64,000 bases of DNA, from the NCBI RefSeq assembly GCF_023195895.1, contig NZ_JALPRK010000018.1, positions 44,088-108,087 of the forward strand. Direction: 5' to 3'. Shown here piece after piece: positions 43,132 to 50,610 of this stretch. The stretch comes from Paenibacillus mellifer. Lineage in GTDB: Bacteria > Bacillota > Bacilli > Paenibacillales > Paenibacillaceae. The position numbers and the translations under genes were made by a program. The notes beneath the pieces are model-generated. The model saw only the letters and a list, made by a program, of their open reading frames with translations, did not search any database and was not told where the DNA came from. Position 1 is the first letter of the stretch, and every line of letters starts with the position of its first letter.

Positions 43132-44655
43132 TTAGGTTCTGTCCACGACAGGCTCGCCTGCGGTATCGTCGTCCTCTTGCCCCGGGGCCCGGTTACGCAG
43201 CCCTAAAGCACACAGGATGCCAGCAACAGCGATGACGACCATGACGATAAACAACGTATGCAGGCTTTGCGCCAGAACCTGCTTCAACTCCCCCCAGAGT
43301 TCAGGAGCTAGCAGATGTACTTTCTCGGGAGACAGCAGTTGGTCGATATCGTCCTGTGAAATCGGGACACCCGAGGACGTACCATTCTTCGTCTGGGCTG
43401 CGATATGCAGATCGATCAAGGTACCAAAGGCGGTGACGCCGATCGTCTGCCCAATGGATTTGACGAAGGAGTTCAGCGCTGTAGAGGCCCCGCGAAGGCT
43501 GTAGCCAACGGAAGATTGAGCGATGATGGTAAATACGGTAAACGAGAAGCCGAACCCGATTCCGTATAGTGCGTTGAAGATGAGCAGCGGCCAAATCAAT
43601 GTTTCCTCATGGATCATAGCCAACCCCGCCGCACCTATGGCAATGATGATCATGCCGATCAGCGAAGTGTAACGAGAGCCGCGGGAAATCAGCCAACGGC
43701 TGCCCAGGACCGAACCCAACATCCAACCGATGGACATCGGGGCAAGCGCCAGCCCGGAAATCGTCGCGTTTTGGCCGTGTACCCCTTGAATCCAAAGGGG
43801 AAGGTATGAGGTTAAACCGATCAACAGCGCGCTGGCTAAGAGGCTGGTTAAATTGGAGAAGGCGATGTCGCGGATCCGGAACAACTTTAGCGGCACCAGC
43901 GGCTCCGCCGCCCGCCCTTCCGCCACGAAGAACAACACCAGGAAGCAAGCCGCCACGGCGAAGATCCCGATCAGCCATGGCGAAGTCCAGGCCAGCTGCT
44001 GTCCGCCCGTCGCCAGCCCGATCAGTAAGGCGGATACACCAATCGTAAAGGTTGCCGCTCCCAGATAGTCTACCTTCACCTTCCGTTTCTCGATCCGCTC
44101 CTGCAGATAGACGATGATGAAGTACAGCGACAGCAAGCCAAACGGCACATTAAAGTAGAAGGCCCAGCGCCAATTCAACGAATCCACGACATAACCGCCC
44201 AGAAGCGGACCAATCAAGGAGGAAATGCCCCAAACGGAGCTGATCCAGCCTTGAATTTTGGAGCGTTCCTCGATGGAATAAATATCGCCGATGATCGTAA
44301 ACGTAACCGGCACCAGACCACCGGCCCCGATCCCTTGCAAGGCGCGGAACCCGATGAGCTGCCCCATACTCTGAGCTGTCCCGGACAGAATGGAGCCGGC
44401 CAAGAACAACAGCGAGCTGATGACGAACACCGGCTTGCGTCCGTACAGGTCGCTGATTTTCCCAAATATCGGTGTAGTCACAGACATCGTCAACAGATAA
44501 GCGGTAAACACCCAACTGAGCAGCCGGGCTCCGCCTAAATCACCAACGATGCGAGGTCCGGCCGGGCCGATCACCGTGCCTTCGATCGCAGCTAAAAACG
44601 TGGACAACAGCAAACCGGTCAGGATATAGTTACGTTTCAGTTTGGTTGCTTTCAT
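43132..44655 (-). CDS. DHA2 family MFS drug transporter (EmrB/QacA type)
   Basis: The 507-residue protein has about fourteen transmembrane helices and the DHA2 motifs: LSTFLAAIEGTVIGPAGPRI (motif D1 region), GKISDLYGRKPVF (motif A) and QGIGAGGLVPVTFTIIGDI (motif C-like). It probably exports drugs by proton antiport. No regulator gene is adjacent on the same strand. The start has AAAGGAAG about twelve bases upstream. Confidence 0.92.
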   Translation of the reverse strand: MKATKLKRNYILTGLLLSTFLAAIEGTVIGPAGPRIVGDLGGARLLSWVFTAYLLTMSVTTPIFGKISDLYGRKPVFVISSLLFLAGSILSGTAQSMGQLIGFRALQGIGAGGLVPVTFTIIGDIYSIEERSKIQGWISSVWGISSLIGPLLGGYVVDSLNWRWAFYFNVPFGLLSLYFIIVYLQERIEKRKVKVDYLGAATFTIGVSALLIGLATGGQQLAWTSPWLIGIFAVAACFLVLFFVAEGRAAEPLVPLKLFRIRDIAFSNLTSLLASALLIGLTSYLPLWIQGVHGQNATISGLALAPMSIGWMLGSVLGSRWLISRGSRYTSLIGMIIIAIGAAGLAMIHEETLIWPLLIFNALYGIGFGFSFTVFTIIAQSSVGYSLRGASTALNSFVKSIGQTIGVTAFGTLIDLHIAAQTKNGTSSGVPISQDDIDQLLSPEKVHLLAPELWGELKQVLAQSLHTLFIVMVVIAVAGILCALGLRNRAPGQEDDDTAGEPVVDRT

Positions 44656-44740
44656 GATGAACGATACTTCCTTTCTCTACCATCCGAACAATGATTTCAT
44701 AAGCATCCATTATAGTAGAATGCCCTGAAAAAAGAAAGAA

Positions 44741-44778
44741 GGACGGCAAACGCGGGATCAGTTCCCGGCTTGTCGTCC
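44741..44778 (-). terminator. intrinsic terminator after the ECF ATPase gene
   Basis: On the minus strand GGACGACAAGCCGGGA pairs with TCCCGCGTTTGCCGTCC, followed by a pyrimidine-rich TTCTTTCTTTTTT stretch. Confidence 0.8.
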
Positions 44779-44795
44779 GTATCGCAATCGTGTCG

Positions 44796-46349
44796 CTATC
44801 TCCGCTTCGCTTCCTCCAGCTCCTCGTCCCTAAGCTGCCCTTCGGTCATTCGCCAGCGTTTGACGACTTCTCCTTCAAACAGCTCCGGCTCGTGGGTGAT
44901 CATGATCAGCGCGGCCCCCTGCCCCACCGCCTCACGGCATAAATTCGTGAGCAAGCGAACGCCGCCATAATCGATGCCCGCGGTAGGTTCGTCAAGAATG
45001 TACAAACGTTTCGGACAAATCATGACCGAAGCCGCGCTCAGCAGCCGCTTCTCTCCGCCGCTTAACCAATACGGGGATTCATCGGTTTTGCCTTCCAGGC
45101 CAATCGCTGCCAGCATGCGTTCAGCCCTTTGCCGCAGCTCCTCTGGCTCGGGATCCTGCGGTCGCAGCCGCAGCTCGGCGCGCGGGCTGTACAGCAGCTC
45201 GTCCCATACGGTGGAGGCGACGAATTGCTGCTCTGGCTGCTGAAACACGTAGCCGATCTCGGACGCCAGAAAGTAAAGCGTCCGGCGGGCGGTGTCCCGG
45301 CCCTGCCAGAACACCGTTCCTTTAGGTGGGGGCAGGAGGCCCATCAATAGGCGGGACAACGTGGTTTTGCCGGAACCGTTGTCCCCGCACAGCAGCCGCC
45401 ACTCGCCAGGGTACAGCGTCAGGCGGACATCCCGCAGCACCGACTCGGCCCCGCGGGCGAAGGCGTAGCTGAGCCCCCGCGCCTCGAGCAGCGGCGCGGG
45501 AGCCGCCGGCGTGCGCGGGAGTCCGCGCGCCGCGGCGGCGGTGGCGGCGGACCCCGCTGGGCCGCCGCCGCTTGGGCCTGGGCCTGCTGCCGCCGCCGAT
45601 GAATCGGCCGGCAGCAGGCCCAGCGCTTCCAGCCGCGCGCTCGCGCCGCGGCGGAGGGGCTCCGCCGGACCGTCCAACGCGACGGTTCCGGCGTCCAGCA
45701 CGACGAGCCGCGGCGCAGCCAGCGCGAGCTCGTCCATCCGGCCGGACATCGTCACGATGGTCCGGCCTTCGCGGTGCAGGCGGCGCAGCAGCGCCAGCAG
45801 CCGCCGGCGCGAGGCGGCGTCGAGGCTGGCCGCCGCCTCGTCGAGCACGAGCAGCGGCGGCTCCAGCGCCAGCACCGCTGCAATTGCGGTGCGCTGCCGT
45901 CCGCCGCCGGACAGCGCGTGCACGGGTGTATGGCGACGGGGCGTCATCGCCACCGCCGCCAGCGCATCCGTTACCCGCCGTTCCAACTCGGCGGCGGGCA
46001 CACGCAGGTTCTCCGGGCCGAAGGCGACTTCGTCTTCGACCCGGCCCTGCACGAGCTGTGCGTCGGGGTCCTGGAACACGACCCCGACGCGCCGGGCCAC
46101 CTCGCCGATCTCCGCTTCCGCGGGATCGACGCCGTCCACGAGCACTCGGCCCGTGCGGCGCCCTCCCCCGGTTCGGGGGAGATACCCGCTGATTAGCTGC
46201 GCCAGGGCCGATTTGCCGCTGCCGCTGGCACCGACGAGCGCCACCCACTCCCCGCATTCCACGGTGAGCGTTACGCCATGCACCGCCGGAACCCCGTCCG
46301 GCTCGAACGCGTAGCTGACGTCGTGCAGCTCCAGTGCGGGCCGCGACAT
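44796..46349 (-). CDS. ECF transporter ATPase, two ATP-binding domains fused (YkoD-like)
   Basis: The 517-residue protein joins two ABC ATPase domains. The first has GASGSGKSAL, the signature ALSGGGRQRTAI and LLVLDEAAASLD. The second has GDNGSGKTTL, WLSGGEKRLLSAAS and LYILDEPTAGID. A Gly/Ala/Pro-rich, extremely GC-rich linker separates them (about residues 245-285). It is the motor of an energy-coupling-factor vitamin importer, as in YkoD. Its start follows the S-component stop codon by one base, so the two are translated together. The T component is encoded just upstream in another transcript. Confidence 0.92.
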   Translation of the reverse strand: MSRPALELHDVSYAFEPDGVPAVHGVTLTVECGEWVALVGASGSGKSALAQLISGYLPRTGGGRRTGRVLVDGVDPAEAEIGEVARRVGVVFQDPDAQLVQGRVEDEVAFGPENLRVPAAELERRVTDALAAVAMTPRRHTPVHALSGGGRQRTAIAAVLALEPPLLVLDEAAASLDAASRRRLLALLRRLHREGRTIVTMSGRMDELALAAPRLVVLDAGTVALDGPAEPLRRGASARLEALGLLPADSSAAAAGPGPSGGGPAGSAATAAAARGLPRTPAAPAPLLEARGLSYAFARGAESVLRDVRLTLYPGEWRLLCGDNGSGKTTLSRLLMGLLPPPKGTVFWQGRDTARRTLYFLASEIGYVFQQPEQQFVASTVWDELLYSPRAELRLRPQDPEPEELRQRAERMLAAIGLEGKTDESPYWLSGGEKRLLSAASVMICPKRLYILDEPTAGIDYGGVRLLTNLCREAVGQGAALIMITHEPELFEGEVVKRWRMTEGQLRDEELEEAKRR

Positions 46350-46350
46350 C

Positions 46351-46956
46351 TTACGCTTCCATCCGGCGGCTTGCCGCGAAGCGGCGTAGGAGTCCGCTGC
46401 CTGCCAATGCGTCGCCGAGCAGCTTGACCAGCAAGCCGCACAGAATCATCCCGCTCAGTACCCGGACAACCAATGCGATCAGCAGGACATCCATTCCCCA
46501 TTTTGTATAACCGAACATTTGGGCTGCGAAGAAGAACCACACCGGCACCATCGCGCCTCCCGTCACCATCAGCATCGGCCAACTCCACTTTTTATATCGC
46601 ACAAGGGCAAACGCCCCCTCCACGATCACCAAATAACAGGCAGCGGCCACGAAGCAGGACAAAATGCCATACGCCGTCCCCATAAAGGCTTGGACAACCG
46701 CCCCTATTCCGTAGGTAATCAAGGCCGTACCCGGTTTGCGGATAATGTAATAGGCCAGCAATCCATAAATCATATACAACCCGGTAATCGTCGAGGTGAG
46801 AATCGGTCCCCCCAGCCCATTCAGCGCCTGATTGAGCGGTGACAGAAAAACCGTCAATACCGCATTCGCCGCCGCCAGCATCGCCATCAGCACGATATCC
46901 AGTGTGGTAAAGCGCTGAAACACCTTATTCGAACTTGCTCCCTTCACTTGAACCAT
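46351..46956 (-). CDS. ECF transporter S component, YkoE-like
   Basis: The hydrophobic protein of about 201 residues has five or six helices and the YkoE family pattern FTTLDIVLMAMLAAANAVLTVFLSPLNQALNGLGGPI and YGIGAVVQAFMGTAYGILSC. YkoE of B. subtilis is the substrate-binding unit for hydroxymethylpyrimidine/thiamin and is under a TPP riboswitch; no such aptamer is visible here. The frame is open to 47010, but a promoter and palindrome occupy 46973-47020, so translation must begin at the ATG at 46956 or the GTG at 46947. The substrate could be biotin-related, judging from the operator. Confidence 0.85.
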   Translation of the reverse strand: MVQVKGASSNKVFQRFTTLDIVLMAMLAAANAVLTVFLSPLNQALNGLGGPILTSTITGLYMIYGLLAYYIIRKPGTALITYGIGAVVQAFMGTAYGILSCFVAAACYLVIVEGAFALVRYKKWSWPMLMVTGGAMVPVWFFFAAQMFGYTKWGMDVLLIALVVRVLSGMILCGLLVKLLGDALAGSGLLRRFAASRRMEA

Positions 46957-46972
46957 CCTCTCTACGCCACCT

Positions 46973-47020
46973 ATTGTTAACCATAAATCATAATTTAGGT
47001 TAACAATCAATTCACGTCAA
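46973..47020 (-). promoter_or_regulatory. sigma-A-type promoter overlapped by a BirA-box-like palindrome
   Basis: On the minus strand TTGACG (47020-47015), a 17-bp spacer and TAAATT (46997-46992) make a plausible promoter. Perfect 10-bp arms ATTGTTAACC (46973-46982) and GGTTAACAAT (46998-47007) flank a 15-bp centre that includes the -10. The form TTGTTAACC-N15-GGTTAACAA matches the BirA box architecture. Confidence 0.7.
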
Positions 47021-47070
47021 GTCCTTTTTTTAGAGCAATAGCCCTCCCTAAGCTGAAAAGGGTTCAGCCC

Positions 47071-47823
47071 TCACACCCTCCACAGACCCGCCGTCAAAAC
47101 AAAACTTAACAGAATCGTCCATACGCCAACAGCCTCAAACGGCACATCCCGCAAGAAAGTACGCTCCCGATACGCGCCAAATCCCTTGACATCCATAGCC
47201 CCTGCGGTTTGTTCCACACGCCTTATCGCTCCGGTAAATACGGTCACCAACTGACCTCGCCGCTGTTCCATTCGCTCCTGAATCCCTCGCGGCCGCCGGC
47301 CCAAACGAAGTTTACGGGCCGCTGCAGCCTGACGGCCTTCCTCCGACAGCAGCGGCAGAAACGTCAACGCCATCGAGATCCCAAACACAAACCGGTACGG
47401 CAGCTTTAACCGGGTGGTCATCATCACGACGAAATCCTTGGGGTCCGTTGACTCAATGTATGCCAGCGAGGACAGAAATAAGCTGATCATCCGCAGAGTC
47501 ACGGCAGCGGCGTCGCTTAGTGCAGCCATCGACAACGGTAAGTGGCCCCCAGCAGTGCCTTCCCGCAGCTGTACGGCAACCAGAGTTACCGCAAATAAAG
47601 GCAGGCCAAAACCTAAGATCCAGGCGATGCGACGAAGTAACCGATGCCAACTCATCCCGGCCCCCAGCTTAGCCACCACAATCAACGTTAACAGCAGAAC
47701 GGCCTGCCACTTCGGGTCATCCCAATGCATGGCGAGCGCGGCAAGACAAGCTAACGCGACCAACTTGCTGAGCGGATCAAGGCGGTGAAGGAATCCACCT
47801 CCGTTCTCTTTACTTTGCTTCAT
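47071..47823 (-). CDS. ECF transporter T component (YkoC/CbiQ-like)
   Basis: The 250-residue membrane protein is the energy-coupling transmembrane subunit. It begins with FLHRLDPLSKLVALACLAALAMHW, has about five helices, and carries coupling-helix motifs of the type AAARKLRLGRRPRG and RVEQTAGAMDVKGFGAYRER. The ATG at 47823 lies two bases after the stop of the GNAT gene and has AAGGAGGAGC upstream; the frame start at 47904 is inside the GNAT gene. It is thus co-transcribed with GNAT, while the S and A components have their own promoter. Confidence 0.9.
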   Translation of the reverse strand: MKQSKENGGGFLHRLDPLSKLVALACLAALAMHWDDPKWQAVLLLTLIVVAKLGAGMSWHRLLRRIAWILGFGLPLFAVTLVAVQLREGTAGGHLPLSMAALSDAAAVTLRMISLFLSSLAYIESTDPKDFVVMMTTRLKLPYRFVFGISMALTFLPLLSEEGRQAAAARKLRLGRRPRGIQERMEQRRGQLVTVFTGAIRRVEQTAGAMDVKGFGAYRERTFLRDVPFEAVGVWTILLSFVLTAGLWRV

Positions 47824-47825
47824 CG

Positions 47826-48407
47826 TTAGGTAGCTCCTCCTTTGTAATACTCTTTCTTCAGCAAGGAATACATCAGCAAATCCACGAAGCCACTCTCCGT
47901 CCATTGATATTGCCTTAGTAATCCTTCCTCTGCAAATCCGAACGCCTTTAGCAGCTTGCGGGAAGCATCGTTACGCGGATCGACCAATGCCTCAATGCGG
48001 TTCAATCCCATCGTTTCGTAACCATACGCGAGCAGCATTCGCAGCGTTTCCGACATATAACCATGTCCCCAATACTCCTGCCCCAGGTCATAACCAATTT
48101 CACCGCGATAGGCTCCTGCCAGCTCCCACACGTTAAAGCCGCAGCTGCCGATCAGCTTCTGTTCTTCCTTGAGTTCGATACCGAAACGCAAAGCGTCTTC
48201 GCTTTCGGATAAACCGTTAAGCAGATTAATCATTTCCCAGGCATCCTCCACCGAAGCAAACGGCGGAAGGTTCATATACCTTATGACTTCCGGATCGCTC
48301 CAATAACGGAACATCTCCTCGGCATCGCTCCGCTCCATCCGCCGCAGACGCAGCCTTTCGCTTTCCAGTACGGGAATGTCTCCGTCGCATTTATACACGT
48401 TTGCCAT
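47826..48407 (-). CDS. GNAT family N-acetyltransferase, RimJ/RimL-like
   Basis: The 193-residue protein has the RimJ-type order: ERLRLRRMERSDAEEMFRYWSDPEVIRYM, then GRIGYDLGQEYWGHGYMSETLRMLL-like acetyl-CoA motif (here YRGEIGYDLGQEYWGHGYM), and EALVDPRNDASRKLLKAFGFAEEGLLRQ. Members acetylate protein N-termini, amino acids or antibiotics. It is the first gene of a transcript that continues into the ECF T component. Confidence 0.9.
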   Translation of the reverse strand: MANVYKCDGDIPVLESERLRLRRMERSDAEEMFRYWSDPEVIRYMNLPPFASVEDAWEMINLLNGLSESEDALRFGIELKEEQKLIGSCGFNVWELAGAYRGEIGYDLGQEYWGHGYMSETLRMLLAYGYETMGLNRIEALVDPRNDASRKLLKAFGFAEEGLLRQYQWTESGFVDLLMYSLLKKEYYKGGAT

Positions 48408-48590
48408 CTCCTCCTAGCCGCGTTCGCTCGTGCGATGTAACATCCTTTAATAGCTAATCATATCGTTGTAAGCTCGTCAAAGGGGATGGGCAAATTTTCA
48501 AGACAGGCGATTTTCCTTCCAACTTTTCGGTGATACTATTATAGACATAGAGAGCTTTACGGATAGGCTCGCAAGGAGGAACCCACGCAC

Positions 48591-49544
48591 ATGGTATTTA
48601 CGATCGTGATTTTGGTTATATTGCTTGCCGTATTGATATTTGTGAGCGGGGTGCCGCGCTTTGCGGTTCACCAAATCACCCAGATGCGGCTGCAGACGAA
48701 TGAGAGCATTTACGAATATTTAGAACGAACGGGCGTCTATACCCGCGAACAGTTCGAGCGGTTGCCCAAAAGAGCGGTACAAGTGATGTCCCGGGATGGG
48801 TTGAAGTTAAACGGGTACGTGCTGGAGCTGTTCCCTGAGAGCCACCGTTGGATGATCATTGTTCACGGTTATACCGTATCCCTGCTTGCCTCTACCCAAT
48901 ATATCGACATGTTTCAAAAGGCGGGGTTTAACATTCTGCTCGTGGATCAGCGCCGGCATGGCGGAAGTGAGGGCAGCTACACAACTTATGGTTATCAGGA
49001 GAAATACGATGTCCAAACGTGGGTGCATTGGATCCTGGAGAATTACGGAGAAAACAGCGCGATCGGCCTGCACGGCCAATCCTTAGGGGGAGGAACGGTT
49101 CTGGAGTATCTCTCCATTGCCCATCCCAATGTGAAGTTCGTGATCGCCGACTGCCCCTACTCGGATCTGACGGAGCTCATGCGTCATCAAATTTCCAAGC
49201 TGAATAGGCTGCCGGCCAGACCGCTCTTGCCGCTGGTTGACAAGCTGCTGCAGCGCAAAGCTGGCTTCCGACTGCACCAGGTTAGCCCGATTAAAGCCGT
49301 CGAAAACAGCACGCTGCCGGTGTTGTTCATCCATGGCACGGAAGACAACTACGTACCGACTTATATGAGCCGGGAGATGTACCGTCATAAGCCCGAACCT
49401 AAAGAACTGCTGCTCGTGGAGGGCGCAGTTCATGCCAATTCCTACGGCATCAATCCGAAGCGGTATGCCGACCAGGTCCAGACCTTCATCGAGAAGGCAT
49501 TAGGCGCGAACGAACCGGCGGCCGCTTATTTACCGAGCATCTGA
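48591..49544 (+). CDS. membrane-anchored alpha/beta hydrolase
   Basis: The 317-residue protein has an N-terminal transmembrane helix (about 3-21, FTIVILVILLAVLIFVSGV) and an alpha/beta hydrolase domain. The nucleophile Ser lies in GLHGQSLGGGTVLEYL, the acid in LFIHGTEDNYVPT and the His in EGAVHANSY, so the triad is complete. It resembles YqkD/YfhM-like esterases of Bacillota with unknown substrates. AAGGAGG lies nine bases before the ATG. Its 3' end overlaps that of the convergent Spo0E-like gene. Confidence 0.9.
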   Translation: MVFTIVILVILLAVLIFVSGVPRFAVHQITQMRLQTNESIYEYLERTGVYTREQFERLPKRAVQVMSRDGLKLNGYVLELFPESHRWMIIVHGYTVSLLASTQYIDMFQKAGFNILLVDQRRHGGSEGSYTTYGYQEKYDVQTWVHWILENYGENSAIGLHGQSLGGGTVLEYLSIAHPNVKFVIADCPYSDLTELMRHQISKLNRLPARPLLPLVDKLLQRKAGFRLHQVSPIKAVENSTLPVLFIHGTEDNYVPTYMSREMYRHKPEPKELLLVEGAVHANSYGINPKRYADQVQTFIEKALGANEPAAAYLPSI

Positions 49545-49726
49545 CTTTGGGCCATGACGATATACTGATCCAGGCGTTGGCTTAATTCCAGAATCGTGCC
49601 GCTGCTGAAGTTGTCTTGAGTAGCGGCATTCATCAATTCCAGACGCAGGTGCTCAATGGTCGCCTTCAGATCATTGCTGATTTTGTTATTGTTACGGCTT
49701 GCGCCTCGGAGAGTTTGAGGTACCAT
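49526..49726 (-). CDS. Spo0E-like aspartyl-phosphate phosphatase
   Basis: The 66-residue protein has the Spo0E family pattern: helix 1 ISNDLKATIEHLRLELMNAA, a turn, and helix 2 with the signature LSQRLDQYIVMAQ (SQxLDxxI). Such proteins dephosphorylate Spo0A~P and delay sporulation. The ATG at 49726 has AAAGGTG six bases upstream. The gene's end overlaps the convergent hydrolase gene by 19 bp. It could act against a phosphorelay fed by the KinB-like kinase at 18.1-19.8 kb. Confidence 0.88.
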   Translation of the reverse strand: MVPQTLRGASRNNNKISNDLKATIEHLRLELMNAATQDNFSSGTILELSQRLDQYIVMAQSQMLGK

Positions 49727-49945
49727 AAAAATCACCTTTTCATTAATCTTGTCCCTATTTTACCTCATGATGCCAAAAAACATATTTTGCAAATTTGATA
49801 AAAATTAGCACTCGGTGTCGGACTTTGTAAAAAAAATATCCCCCGTCCACAGGAATGCTATCCCTCGGCAAAAAACTTATTTATAATAGATTTTAGTACT
49901 GTCGACGGCCTTGGTCCGCCCGCAACTTCAAGGAGGGAATGACTT

Positions 49946-50437
49946 ATGTTTCATGCCAGCGATTATAGCGGCTCCCGCGAAGAACGGCAGAACGCCGTCT
50001 TATCGCAGCTTCAAGCACTCATTTGCGAGGAAAGCAGCCAGGTAGCTAATTTAGCCAATGCCTCTGCGCTGCTTAACTTTTTCTTAGAGGATATTAATTG
50101 GGTTGGCTTTTATTTGTTCGACGGCCAGGAGTTAGTACTCGGACCGTTCCAAGGCCTTCCGGCTTGCATCCGGATCCCACTCGGTAAAGGCGTGTGCGGA
50201 ACCAGTGCGGAACGCCGAGAAACCCTGCGAATCGAAGATGTTCATGCTTTCCCAGGCCACATCGCTTGCGATGCGGCGTCCAACAGCGAGATCGTCGTAC
50301 CAATCGTCGTTGATAACCAACTCATTGGGGTACTGGACATCGACAGTCCGCTGAAAGGGCGATTTGATGCCGAGGACCAAGCATTCCTGGAGCAATTTGT
50401 GGCGACGCTCGCCAAGCAGTTGGCCGCAGCCGTTTAA
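49946..50437 (+). CDS. msrC: free methionine-(R)-sulfoxide reductase (GAF domain)
   Basis: The enzyme reduces free Met-R-sulfoxide. The 163-residue product is a single GAF domain with the three family cysteines, in GLPACIRIP, GVCGTSA and HIACDA, and with the closing motif DSPLKGRFDAEDQAFLEQ. The length is normal and matches YtsP of B. subtilis. AAGGAGGG precedes the ATG. It is monocistronic and ends in a hairpin shared with the convergent MutS2-like gene. Confidence 0.92.
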   Translation: MFHASDYSGSREERQNAVLSQLQALICEESSQVANLANASALLNFFLEDINWVGFYLFDGQELVLGPFQGLPACIRIPLGKGVCGTSAERRETLRIEDVHAFPGHIACDAASNSEIVVPIVVDNQLIGVLDIDSPLKGRFDAEDQAFLEQFVATLAKQLAAAV

Positions 50438-50486
50438 TGGGTTCCCATTCACATCAGCAATGAGTAAGAATCGAAAACACAAAAGA

Positions 50487-50553
50487 AAAAGTGCAGATAT
50501 TCTCGCTCAACCTGCCGAAATTCGGCTGATGAGCTTGAAATACCTGCACTTTT
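50487..50553. terminator. bidirectional hairpin between msrC and the MutS2-like gene
   Basis: AAAAGTGCAG (50487-50496) and CTGCACTTTT (50544-50553) form outer arms around a long inner stem that includes GCCGAA/TTCGGC. Flanking A and T tracts suit both directions. Confidence 0.75.
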
Positions 50554-50610
50554 CTATTTTTCAGATGAGACGGGCTTTCAACCTAATCACCATCCGCCCA
50601 GGTTTAATCC

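Noticed and set aside
45322..46257. A 311-codon frame overlapping the ECF ATPase on the same strand
   Set aside because: Its product is almost only Arg, Gly and Ala. The ATPase frame carries both Walker and signature motif sets.
46957..47070. TPP riboswitch expected before a YkoE-type gene
   Set aside because: The CUGAGA and ACC-type core of the TPP aptamer is absent; a promoter with a palindrome fills the region instead.
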